From positions 13,593,128 through 13,657,127 of the forward strand of contig OZ012687.1 in assembly GCA_963942565.1 (NCBI GenBank): DNA of 64,000 nucleotides, in the 5' to 3' direction. Made by a program: the position numbers and the translations under genes. Positions 16,130-27,500 of the stretch are shown here, piece by piece; position 1 is the first letter of the stretch, and the number at the start of each line of letters is the position of its first letter. The notes beneath the pieces were generated by a model. It ran no database searches. It worked only from the letters and a program-made list of their open reading frames with translations, and was not told the origin of the DNA. Source of the stretch: Maea johnstoni (taxonomy: Eukaryota > Annelida > Polychaeta > Spionida > Magelonidae).

Positions 16130-16205
16130 TAGAAAAGTACCCGTCCTGCGGACGGAAACCATGAAATTTCTTATAACGGCAAACGTATCAGACCACCAAT
16201 ACATC
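16129..16205 (-). mobile_element. Helitron 3' end (minus strand)
   Basis: Read on the minus strand this ends with a short hairpin (CCGTCC-GCA-GGACGG), then GTACTTTT and CTAG, followed by T. That is the hallmark of Helitron 3' termini: a stem-loop about 10 nt before CTRR, with insertion between A and T. The same terminus occurs on the plus strand at 28,379-28,421 and in diverged form at 39,045-39,084 and 48,659-48,790. Upstream (to the right) the similarity fades into the CT-rich tract. Confidence 0.78.
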
Positions 16206-16493
16206 CATGAGAGAGAGCCCCACCCCCTCCCTCTCTTTCAGCCAATCTCTATGCCCCGCCCTCTCTTTCTCTCTCTACCTGCCACCTCTCTCTCTCTCTC
16301 TCTCTGTCACCCCCTCTCTCTGTGCCCCTCTCTTTCGCTCTGGCCCCTATTTCTCTCTCTTTCTCTCTCACTGCCCCCTCACACTCTCTCTGCACCTCTC
16401 TCTCTTTTGCCCCCTCTCTCTTCCTATATCACTGCTGCTCTCTCTCTCTACCTCTCTCTCACTCTGCCCCCTCTCTTTCTCTCTCTCTGTCCC

Positions 16494-16559
<66 letters not shown>

Positions 16560-16844
16560 CTGCCCTCTCTCAGCCCCATCCCTATTTCTCTCTGTCCCCC
16601 TCTCTCTCAGCCCCCCCTCTCTCTGCCACTTCTCTCACTTTCACTGTGCCCTCCTCTCTCTCTCTCTCTCGCTGCCCTCTCTTCCCCCTCTCTATTTCTC
16701 TCTCTCTGCCGCCTCTCTCTCTTCCCCCCTCTCTCTCTGCCCCCTCTCTCTCTCTTTCTCTATGCCCCCTCTCTTTTTCTCTCTCTCTCTGTCCACCCTT
16801 TCTTTCTCTCTCTCTCTGCCCCCTCCTTCCCTCTGCCCTTCTCT

Positions 16845-16921
<77 letters not shown>

Positions 16922-16960
16922 CCTGTCTCTCTGCCCCTGTCTCTCTTTCTCTCTGGCCAT
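16206..16960 (+). repeat. CT-rich (polypyrimidine) tract
   Basis: About 750 bp of CTCTCT runs and CCCCTCTCTCTGCC-like units. The long open frames here on both strands (Ser/Leu/Pro-rich or Arg/Glu-rich) are composition artefacts of the dinucleotide repeat and not genes. Confidence 0.95.
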
Positions 16961-17107
16961 ACCTGAGATAAGTATCTATCTGACATGCACCTTGGTCCTT
17001 GCGACCTCCTGGGGTGGTACAGTTGGCCTCTGTGTAGGTGGTCACGGACCTCCCGCGGGGAGCTGTACGGCTCTAAAATCAGCATTAAAAAGGATGCAAA
17101 GGATACG

Positions 17108-17365
17108 GCTCTCCTGAGACTGCCCGAACGACGTAACTTATTGGGTGCTTTGCGAGTGGTGAACGGGCGTCCCAGAGAGCTGTAGTTAGCCGTAGTAGGC
17201 TCTCCTGAGACTGCCCGAACGACGTAACTTAATGGGTGCTGTGACAGTGGTGAACGGGCGTCCCAGAGAGCTGTAGTAAGCCGTAGTAGGCTCTCCTGAG
17301 ACTGCCCGAACGACGTAACTTATTAGGTGTTGCGCGAGTGGTGATCGGACGTCCCGGAGAGCTAT
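17108..17365 (+). repeat. Minisatellite, three ~91-bp units
   Basis: Units begin at 17,108, 17,199 and 17,289, each opening GGCTCTCCTGAGACTGCCCG and containing AACGGGCGTCCCAGAGAGCT or a close variant (GATCGGACGTCCCGGAGAGC in the third). The unit length is 90-91 bp. No open frame is preserved. Confidence 0.9.
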
Positions 17366-17540
17366 ACAGGTTTAAAAATCATCATCAAAATCATCTTTTT
17401 GATTTATATTTTGAAATGTGTTTACGTTAAGAACCATCTAGATACACTCGTCCACCAAACTGCCAACTCAGAATTAGGCAAACAGGCGCGGCAACGGAGA
17501 TCATGCGTTGCAAAGGATTGGGCCTCCTCTCTTATAATAT

Positions 17541-17753
<213 letters not shown>

Positions 17754-17759
17754 TATATT

Positions 17760-18679
17760 TAGCACCTAACCTGCGGAACTTAGGTCAATTAATATTCATG
17801 TGCAGCTTTAAAACAACATAGGAAGTTACCAACAGACGTGTAAAGAGTACTGAATTCCGCAAATTGGTGAAATAAAGAATATTTCTTTCAATAAATGTTT
17901 TAAACTATTTACGATTTTGACAAATGTATATATGAACTGACCACATTTATTCAATCAAATAACTTGCAAATGTTTAGTTGGCCAATTATGCTAAGCAGAT
18001 TACTGTGTTGCACTTTTATTGAAATTGCATTAATGCCAAGTGAGAATCCAGCGCAGTAAACGATTGCGAGCTTTCTCTCACGACATTCTTCAACTCCAAT
18101 TAGGTTGGGTTGCGTGATGAGAATGGCAATGGGGGCTAAGGGTATGTAGGTGGTGTTCGCCGTTTACTACGGCACCCGTCACTACGTATCCCTAAGTGGC
18201 AGAGGAGAAAGCAAGCAAAGCTACGAATTGTTATATCACAGTTCGTGTAGAATGCATTAGAGTCTACCATTCAAGTGTAAGAGGTTTATACATCTGTGTT
18301 TCCTCCTCTAACCTACCCCATTAATAATCTTAGCTTTAAAAAGTTGTAAACGAGTCTATAAATCATACCGAATGACAAAAAATCATAAATGATATCTTTC
18401 AACAGGAAGAACCAAATTAGGACGGGTGTAAATGACATATGGTATGTCATATTTTATATTGATCTTACTAAACGAAAATTGTTTTGAGTAGAAATGATTA
18501 GAATTCGTCATGAGTGATATGATAAATGGACACCACCCCACCACCACCTTTCCAATACCGGTTTGACAACTTATCTATGGCATATATGTTTACCAAGCCT
18601 CTTGAATTATTGATCCATAGGTTAGGTAGCCTTAAGTGTGTGGTTGCAAGGATATCTGGGTGCCCTGATATGTATGCCA
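17760..18679 (+). mobile_element. Helitron copy A, 5' and middle part (split by LINE)
   Basis: The sequence GGTCAATTAATATTCATG... through AGACGTGTAAAGAGTAC and TTTCTTTCAATA parallels the bodies at about 37,790 and 45,690. The end near 18,577-18,679 (AAGCCTCTTGAATTATTGAT, then GGATATCTGGGTGCCCTGAT) parallels the sub-terminal region of the 48.7-kb Helitron end. The terminal hairpin and CTAG appear only at 28,379-28,421, after the LINE. So one Helitron was split by LINE insertion. The exact 5' end is not defined. Confidence 0.7.
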
Positions 18680-18753
18680 ATCTACGTGGGGACCTAGATG
18701 GCCTGGATACGCTTATCGGCGATACCAGTGTAAGTAGTACCCACGAGAACCCT

Positions 18754-21525
18754 ATGGCAGCCCGTCATATATGCGATCCATGGGATCTCATCAATAGAAG
18801 ATCTAAAGACAGGCTTATAGAAGACTTATGCAAACTGTACCAGTTTAGTACAGGAGTTAGGAAGAAATTCCCGGACAAGATACTTCGTAGGAGTTCCTTC
18901 GCCCCTGTACTTGAATGGAGAGTACTACAAACGAGTTCCCTTACCCCAGTTGCGGAGAAAGAAATTTTGAGGGTAGGCACTAATGAGCAGTCCGTGTATG
19001 ATGAACCCAGCGAACCTACGTGTACATCTGATAGAGTGATAGAAGTAGTACAGAGTTTTCACCATGAATGCATAGAAAACGACGAAAGTCAACCAGTAGG
19101 TGAGAGTGTGGAAATCGCCCCAAGTATGGATGCCAAGAAGGCGGATAGCGGAGAAGATAGCATAGATAGCAGTGATAGTGAAAGTGAGTCAATATCTATT
19201 GGGACTTCTAAGGACTCTAGTTTCGGGCTTCTTTTGCTAGAGGAAGGTACAGCTACGGATGATATGTGTTTAACAAATTCATTTATTGATGGGAAAGACG
19301 AGTTTGGGAACCCAGTCGATATGGCGACCAAATGTAGTGATCACCCCCCGAGGGACCCTATGCCCACACCAGATGCATGTAACCCCATAGATTTTGAGAG
19401 CGGCGAGTCTAACTTCGGAAATAGTAGCGATCACCCCCCGAGGGACCCTATGCCCACACCAGATGCATGTAACCCCATAGATTTTGAGAGCGGCGAGTCT
19501 AACTTCGGAAATAGTAGCGACCTGAATACAGACCGAACATCCCCAAGGGACCCCTTGCCTACACCCAACGTATATACCCCTAAAGACCCGATTCTAGCAC
19601 TCAATGCAGGCAAAGGGCAAAACGTTAGGACGCCTGATCCGATGGAGCTACCCGTCGATTTGAATATCAATAGCCAACGTCCACCGACCTCCCACAAGGG
19701 ACAGTGCGCACGCAATGAGACAACGCATGTGAGCACATGTGCCAGTCCAGAACTCCCAAGTAGTGCTGCAACACCACACCCCAGTGCTCCGACAGTGAGC
19801 GAGAAGGAAAAAGGTGTACTCCTGTCTGACTTCCATGTGAAAGGTGGTGCTGTAAACGTGATACCAACAACAGATAAAAGCGTGAGTAGGTACAGAGAAA
19901 TGGCTACCCAGACAGAAACCCTCGGTATTAGAGACAGACCGGTGACCCGGGCTGAGTTAGAGAGGCTGGCAGATTTTGTGGATAGTGGAATGGCTGACCT
20001 CGGCAGACGTGTCCGTGCATCTGAGAATAGACACTCCCGAGGTGAGAACCGAATTTAGGCGTTAGAGGCAGCTAATAACGAGAACTTTAAGTGTGTCTTT
20101 GATAGCCAAGATCGTATTATAGAAGACCTACAGAGCCTGAGTTCGATAATGAAAGATGTCGTAGATAACGCTGCGATGAACGATGCACAGAAGCAAGGCG
20201 GCGCTGCATGTGTATCAACACCTACCCCAGACACACTCGTACTAGGGAAAGGTACCGGCCCCACCTCAGCCAAAGCCGCCATAGAACCATTGTATGACAG
20301 TATTTGGGACATTCCTGACAAGAGCGAAGCCGCCCCTGTAAGACCCAAACCAACATCCACCATGGAGAAAGAGAAAGATACGGCAGCGTGGTGTAATGTG
20401 CGCACACGCCCGAGAGAAAGAGAGAGAGCTAGTGAGTCTACATATGGAAGCATAATGCGTGCAGCAAAGATGTTCCTCCCAGCACTCCCTAAACCGAATG
20501 CAGGAAAAGGCGGTCCTAGCGTTATCGACCCAATGAACGATCAACCTGATAAGAGCGGTGCCAAAGTGTCGAACAAAGTGGGAACACGGGCGAATATTGA
20601 TACTAGACCCAACACCACGCCGATCGTGAAGACAACCAACGTAGGGTTACCCAAACCGATCCACCAAGGTACACCGAAACAACCAACCGTGAACATTTCG
20701 TGGGTCGACGAAGACTCTGATGGCATAGACGAGGCCATATTGAGTATCGTCGAGGACGACATGAAGCAGAGTGCCGCCGCCCCTGCTCCGAACCCAGCCG
20801 TCAAGGCTGGTGCGAACATAGACTGGCGTGGTGCCCGTCCGAAAGAACAGCGTCTACCACAACCAGGTAACCCGAGACGACAGCAGCAGAAGAGAGACAA
20901 AGATGGTCCGGCAGATAAGACTTGCGAAGCCGACATCATTCCGATACCCTCCGGTGCAGGCAGAATGAATGGTCGCAACACGCAGACCCCCAGACCCACC
21001 ACTACTGCCGATTCGACACCGAATGATCCCGTCCATGCTGATGCAGATAAAGGTGGCGCGGACGCGCCACCACTAGGTGAGTCCCGTAACAATGAGAATA
21101 TATCATATGCTAAGATGGTTACGAAGTTGCCCTGGACCCTCCAGGAGAGCAATAAGAAACGGAAAAGAAATAAATCTAGCCCTAAAACCAAACCCAACCT
21201 CAAAGGCATTCATCAGAAGCCTAAGCGTGACATATATGTTCACGGAGTAGATATCAGTGTGTTTGACTGTATGGAGGAGATCGAGTACTCTATCGCTGAG
21301 CACTGCTACCAGAAGGGTGTTCAGGTTACTTTTGTTAAGGGGCTTACCATGTCCGCTGGCCAGACTGACGCGAGACTCCGAGTCTCAGTCCCTGAGGAGG
21401 ACTTTGATAGAGTCCTAGATGATGATTTCTGGCCGGAGGATATCTATGCCAGAGAATGGTACATGAGAAATAAATCAAAGAGAGGCGGCAATCAAGCCGA
21501 GACCAGTGGTTTCGGCAGGAACTGA
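18754..21525 (+). CDS. LINE ORF1 (one in-frame TAG)
   Basis: The frame opens upstream at 18,526 but the first roughly 50 codons are Helitron sequence. The Met at 18,754 (MAARHICDPWDL) is the likely LINE start. The frame runs to 21,525 with a single TAG at 20,056-20,058 (codon 435), inside a predicted coiled-coil stretch (RAELERLADFVDSG ... ALEAANNEN). Before it come an acidic Ser-rich region and an exact 31-residue tandem duplication (19,340-19,525). After it come a Pro/Lys-rich linker, a KKRKRNK basic patch and, at about codons 825-907, an RRM-like domain typical of LINE ORF1 proteins (KRDIYVHGVD to DDDFWPEDIYAREW). It probably binds LINE RNA. Whether the TAG is a mutation or is read through is unknown. 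Confidence 0.8.
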
Positions 21526-21595
21526 CAGTTCCTCTAAGTATCCTAAGCGTTCTGTCAGTAGGTAAGCCCCGTATACCCTTCTATCAAACCACTAC

Positions 21596-24541
21596 ATGCA
21601 AAGTACACCAATATTTTATACATATATACTGTTCGTTATAAGCTTGTATCTGCAGATAATTGGCTACCTAGGACGGTCCCTGAGTGATGCCGCAGACATA
21701 CATGGAATTGTGTACACAACCGACCTGATGACGGACTCCAAGCGGGATTGGAACTCGGCATTTCTGTGTTACAACACCAATCGCACATACCCTATGTCAA
21801 CCTCAAGCCAGTTCACCCGGGTGAGTTCGACATCAAGCATAACACATCAGAATATCATATGCGAGTCACCTCCCCATGATGAGACGCGACAACATCCGTA
21901 CGACGCGCCCAATTTGGGAAGTGATATCTGTATGCACCTGAAACTGATTAGTGTACATTACCGTATTAGTTCTGATAATTGGCCCTGTGCGACACATATC
22001 TATAAAACCAACAGTATCCTCGTCGCAACTGTTACTGTGCATGATAGACACCACCTCTATGTTAGCGTAAACGATACTAATGTACATTACCGTATTAGAC
22101 CTGCTACCTGGTCCTGCGTGACAAATACCTATAAGACAAACAGTGCCTTTATCACAACTGTTGTTATGTACTTTAGATATCACCTCTACGCAAGCGTAAA
22201 TTGTACTATGAGAGATTCTAGTGAGGATCGGTTACTGCTGCCGTCTTTTCTATCTTTGGACAGATTTAAGGAACACCATGGGTGGACGCCAGAGACGAAA
22301 TCCTTGCAGAACTCACGGAAAGGTTGGGGCTGCATGGTGATCATCGCAATAACACAGATTGCCGAGACGTCCCCAGTTATGTTACGTTCAAGCAAACCAA
22401 CATCCGTCGTATGCGGGATTGACATCTCTAGTGATATGGTCCACAGGTGCGTGTTGTCTGTTACGTCCCGGAATCTGTCCGATTACGGTACTATGCTCAA
22501 ACCACTGGGCGTGAACCGGTACAACCGGTACTACCACACATGTATCTGCATTCCATATGCTATACTACACAAAGAACAATCTATTTGTATATGCAGTCCG
22601 TGTGATGGGTTTTGTTTTGGCCTTCGGGTATACCACACCCTTGGTGTAGACGATCTATGTATAGTAATTTTAATGAGCGGCTGTAATAGCCCCCGTCTCT
22701 ATATTCACACAAACGCCACCTTACCTGACGTACGTATATGTCACTTAATAGTGATAAATGTTATATCACAATGCTGCAGTACCGACACCTACTACGTGTG
22801 TAGTGCTATACAGCCCTTTCACATGTGTAGACATATTTTTTTGGCCCAGTTACCGCCGTTCGCACTTCTATACTTTCAGACATATGTAGGACACCACTCA
22901 CGCCCTCTGGAGACGAAATCCACGCGGCAAACCTGGGAAGGAGTGGACGTAACGATATGCTGCGAGATATCCACGTATGCGGGCTCTACACTGTACAAGT
23001 ACAACTTCATGTATCAACATCTGCCCGACCCTCCCCCTGGTGCCCATCGGACTGAAATCTCCAAGGCTGAGTCGTCTAGGTGTGTTTTTACTAATATGGT
23101 CTGTGACCCGGTGGCGATCAGAGTAGTTTGGTTACTGTGTACCCTTGACATGTTATGTGTATATATAGAGGACTATAAACTAAATGATCGACATAACTAC
23201 TACTGTACCATAGTGTCTACCCAACGTAGAGCATATATATACAGTTATGGCTATAATCTCGAATGCTACTATGCTAATGTGCATGCCGAGGGCGGACGCC
23301 GTAATTGTATTACCCTGACTTGGCTTCATACTCATGATGAGGACTACTTCTGCCTTATCCATGACAATCTGTGTATAACTACCACCCATGATTGCTTGTT
23401 TCGGTTATCTACGCTCAAATTTTTATATTATCTTAGGTTCGTAGGACTCACATCACACCTCCGGGAGGCTAGATCGGCTGGGCATCCTTGGGGGGAGATG
23501 GTACGTTCCGATACGACTCCATGTACGCCGCCTACATGGTACAATCCTGACGTCACATGGCCGCAATCGCCCATCTCCTCCCTCGGTGTCTTGCAGGTGG
23601 AGGCCTCCAGGGCCGTGATGTCTAGGTGTGTTCAAAGTTATACGTTATATGACTCAGTAGATTACGGTAATCTCAATATGATTAATACTAAAACATGTAG
23701 ACCCAACCACAATAGTATACATAAGGGTTATAATGATGTGAAATGTATCCTTCCAGGGTATGTTAGATGCAAATGTATGCCAGTTAATGAATATAATCCG
23801 TGCGTTAGTATACTGCGTGTCTATAAACGAACACATGGAAGTTTTAATAACCTCATTTTTAAGGATGCATGTGATACCCCTACTCAATGTGCTAGCTGCA
23901 TAGGGAATAGATATTTAATGACGACCTATGTACGTATCACTAACGGTGCGGTTTGGAGGAATATTGAATTCTCTATGTTTATGTCTAGAACTGTTCACTG
24001 CCCTGCGTATCCTATTATATATATGCAGGTTTTATGGCGCCATCTGGAGGTGAGATCCCGAACGATGACCGAAGGTAATGCAGTCCCCAGTATCGCGTAC
24101 TACCACGTTATGTCTACCCATTACACAGACAGGACTGGGATAGGACAGGCCACGCTACACCCTCTACGCGGCCGACTCCATATCTACTGCTACGCCTCTG
24201 GACATCGCGGGATCGACGCCTCGAGATATATTGTGACTATCGATGGGTGTAACCTCCTGGTTAGAAATACCCGTGACCTGTATAGGTCAATTATCTGTGA
24301 ATCCTTTAACATCATGCATATTCCTGGTGGCTTAACGCAGCGTCACGCAGCACTATCTAGTGTACATCGTGCTGCCCTCTTAATACAATGGGCCAATAAG
24401 GCCGCTGATACTTACCAAGGAATATTCGTTGACATTACATGTATAGCTTCATACGTAGGGTATTTAGCTGGATCGTGGCACATAGGAAGGTTCCGCTTTG
24501 ACTATTTAAACCCAGAATATGAAAAAAGTCGACATCTGTAA
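21596..24541 (+). CDS. LINE extra ORF, 981 residues, Cys-rich, unrecognised
   Basis: This frame is uninterrupted over 2.9 kb, begins 71 bp after ORF1 and overlaps the start of ORF2 by 23 bp. Such a frame is very unlikely by chance, and there is no comparable frame on either strand here. The product is rich in Cys (about 49), Tyr, His and Thr. Residues about 5-25 (FYTYILFVISLYLQIIGYLG) are hydrophobic, like a signal peptide or membrane anchor. A 42-residue direct duplication (HYRISSDNWPCATHIYKTNS / HYRIRPATWSCVTNTYKTNS) lies near residues 120-203. Further on, about four diverged blocks start PETKS, LETKS, LREARS and LEVRS. I recognise no known domain. Substitutions between the 42-residue duplicates are not concentrated at third codon positions, so selection on the protein is not shown. 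Confidence 0.55.
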   Translation: MQSTPIFYTYILFVISLYLQIIGYLGRSLSDAADIHGIVYTTDLMTDSKRDWNSAFLCYNTNRTYPMSTSSQFTRVSSTSSITHQNIICESPPHDETRQHPYDAPNLGSDICMHLKLISVHYRISSDNWPCATHIYKTNSILVATVTVHDRHHLYVSVNDTNVHYRIRPATWSCVTNTYKTNSAFITTVVMYFRYHLYASVNCTMRDSSEDRLLLPSFLSLDRFKEHHGWTPETKSLQNSRKGWGCMVIIAITQIAETSPVMLRSSKPTSVVCGIDISSDMVHRCVLSVTSRNLSDYGTMLKPLGVNRYNRYYHTCICIPYAILHKEQSICICSPCDGFCFGLRVYHTLGVDDLCIVILMSGCNSPRLYIHTNATLPDVRICHLIVINVISQCCSTDTYYVCSAIQPFHMCRHIFLAQLPPFALLYFQTYVGHHSRPLETKSTRQTWEGVDVTICCEISTYAGSTLYKYNFMYQHLPDPPPGAHRTEISKAESSRCVFTNMVCDPVAIRVVWLLCTLDMLCVYIEDYKLNDRHNYYCTIVSTQRRAYIYSYGYNLECYYANVHAEGGRRNCITLTWLHTHDEDYFCLIHDNLCITTTHDCLFRLSTLKFLYYLRFVGLTSHLREARSAGHPWGEMVRSDTTPCTPPTWYNPDVTWPQSPISSLGVLQVEASRAVMSRCVQSYTLYDSVDYGNLNMINTKTCRPNHNSIHKGYNDVKCILPGYVRCKCMPVNEYNPCVSILRVYKRTHGSFNNLIFKDACDTPTQCASCIGNRYLMTTYVRITNGAVWRNIEFSMFMSRTVHCPAYPIIYMQVLWRHLEVRSRTMTEGNAVPSIAYYHVMSTHYTDRTGIGQATLHPLRGRLHIYCYASGHRGIDASRYIVTIDGCNLLVRNTRDLYRSIICESFNIMHIPGGLTQRHAALSSVHRAALLIQWANKAADTYQGIFVDITCIASYVGYLAGSWHIGRFRFDYLNPEYEKSRHL

Positions 24542-27500
24542 ACTCATATGCTGGAATTCTAGAGGCTTAAGCGCATCTATCCCCTATCTGAGATCATTAA
24601 TCGAACGTGGGGATATCATTTGCATATCTGAGCATTGGTTATTTGAGAATAACCTACGGAAGCTTAAAGACATCGCTTTGAATGTCAACTATGTGGCACG
24701 ATCCAGTGAACAATCCAATGCTGAAGCTTATGGGTCCCATCGTGGTCAAGGGGGCGTCGCCATCATATGGAGCCAAGCTCTTACCCGGGTAACCCCCATT
24801 GATGACATTGTGCACGACAGGGTATGTGGCGTGCGGTTCCAAAGTGATAGTGGTCAGGTGGTCAATATTCTTTCCGTCTATATGCCCTCAAGGGGGTGTG
24901 AGGGTGATCTCAGCCTCTCACTAGATGAACTAGGGGGTATTATAGACGCCCAAGAGTCTGGAACCCTCACACTCGTCTGCGGGGATATGAACGGTGATTT
25001 GGGCAAATTAGGTGGCCCAAAGGGGTTGAAAAACCCGGACAAAAGGGGTAGGGCTATTTATAGCTTTATGGAGAATTATGATCTTATAGCAGCTAACCTT
25101 CAGGTGAATAGTACAGGACCTGTTAATACCTTTAATGGGCCTTTTGGTGATTCATGCCTAGACTACTTCCTAGTCCCTAATGCCATAAAAGGTGATATCG
25201 TCAAGTGTATGACCCTAGAGCGTGAAGCACTGAACACCTCAGATCACGTACCTATCTACCTTGAAATGAACTTAGGTTTACTGGATAAGCAATACATAGA
25301 AGTAGAAGCACCAAAGAGGCTAAAATGGGATAGACTGAGTGAACATGACCTCTTCTATATGTATACAACCCCAGTAGGGGAAAAATTACGTAAACTTGAG
25401 GACACCCTAGACTCAGAACCCCCCAATAACCTTTTAATCGACGGCTGCTTTGATACTATTTGTAATATTTTGATACAAGGTGAAGTCTGTATACCCACTA
25501 CGAAATTTAAACAAAATCTTAAACCGTATTGGTGCACAGAGCTCGACGCCCTTAAGGCTGAGAAAGTTAAAAGATATGCAATCTGGTCAAGAGCTGGCAA
25601 ACCTAGAGGACGGAGCAGTAAACTTTGGTCAGATCATTCACAGTCAGAGAAGGCCTTTCGAAAGAAGCTAAAACAACTTAGTAAATTATATGATGACGAA
25701 AGGATTGCTGAAGCCTCTCTCAGTGCCGAAATAGACAAAAATATCTTCTGGAAACTGTTAAAATCTACAAAGAAAAATTCTGGAGCTAAAGTCCTTGCTA
25801 TAAAAACTGAGGAAGACAAAGTAGTGTATGATGTTGAAAGTGTGCTAGAAACTTGGAGAAGGCATTTTGTCAAGCTCTCCACTCCAACAAACCACCCATG
25901 GTATGATCAAGGGCACTTTGAACATGTGGTTAGTAATGTTGAAATATGGGCCCAGCAGGTAGACGAGGACCCCTTTTTAATTGCCCCCTTTGCCGTCAGG
26001 GAAATTGAAAAGGGGATCTCGCAACTAAATACAGGCAAAGTTCCTGGACATGACACGATTACGGCTGAACATGTATTGGCTGCAGGAAAAAACCTTGCTA
26101 CTATCATGACTAAATTGTTCAATATCATCGTGGCCATAGAGTATATTCCATCCAATTTCCGAAAGGGCATACAGATACCCCTGTATAAAGGGAAAAATAC
26201 TTCAAGTATTGACCCAAATAACTACAGGGGTATCACCCTGCTTAGCACTTTTAACAAGTTGTTTGAGATAGTACTCTGGAATCGCATTAAACACTGGTGG
26301 TATGAAAACCAGATTATCTCCTCTTTACAAGGCGCTGCCAGGCCAGGGATATCGTGTTTACATACGGCCCTACTTTTACAAGAGACCGTGGCTGCAAATT
26401 TGGAGCATCATAAGAAACTTTTTGTATCTTATTATGATGTTTCTAAAGCTTTCGACGGAGTCTGGGTTAAAGGCCTGTTTTATCAACTTAGGCAGTTAGG
26501 TCTGAAAGGCAAAATTTGGCGCCTCCTATATTTAACCTACCAAAATTTCAAATGCAGAGTCCGTATACAAGGCAGGATGTCAGGCTGGTATGTTATGGGC
26601 TGCGGAATTCATCAAGGAGGTTATCTCTCCTTGGTGAAGTACGTAGCCTTCATTAACTCACTTATAGTAGAATTAAGTCAATCAAAATTATGCTGTGCTA
26701 TCTCTGGTCTGCAAACCACCCCACCAGGGTACGCAGACGATCTTGCGACCGCCTGTATATCCAAAGACCGTCTAGATAGAGTGATGGAAATCGTTTCTAA
26801 ACATGGCTCCAAATGGAGATATCAATTTAATGCCTCCAAGAGTGCTGTACTGGTTTATGGGGAGAGACCGGCTGAGACAAAGAATAACTCCCGGTATAGA
26901 ACTTTTAACCTAAGGGGAAAACAAGTTAAAGAGCTCCCATCCTATGATCACGTTGGTGTTAAATGTACTATTTTGAACAATTCTATTGAAAGAACAACAG
27001 AACGCATAAGCAAAGGGAGGAAGGCATTTAATGCGGCCTCCAGTATAGGCATCAAACGTAATGGTTTGAGTACTTCTGCCTGTAATCTCATATTCTGGAA
27101 CATGATAATACCTATCGTGACGTATGGAGCAGAACTCTGGGTAATGGGTAATAAGGATATCGAATTGCTTGACGCCTTCCAGCGCTATGCGGCAAGGAGA
27201 ATCCAACGTTTCGGCAAACGCACCCCAAACGAGACCAGTCTCTCAACTCTTGGTTGGATGCGTATAGAAAGTTACATCTATGGCAAGAAAATGCTTTTCG
27301 TCAGGACAATAACTTCCCTGAACCATGATAACCTATATAGGCAAGTCTTTGTCGAACGGTTAAAACAGTTTCACATGGACATGGCTAGTGGTTTAAGAAA
27401 CACGTATAAGAGCCCTATATTCGATATCCTTAGAATTTCCATAGTGCTAAACCTTTATGATGAGATAAAAGGGATGGCACTCTCTGGGCACATATATGGC

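Noticed and set aside
16161-17117. 318- and 254-codon Ser/Leu/Pro frames and a 167-codon Arg/Glu frame on the opposite strand
   Set aside because: The CT dinucleotide repeat is open in several frames at once; there is no non-repetitive core.
18526-18753. N-terminal ~75 codons of the LINE ORF1 frame
   Set aside because: This segment matches Helitron sub-terminal sequence or the LINE leader; the LINE start is placed at 18,754.
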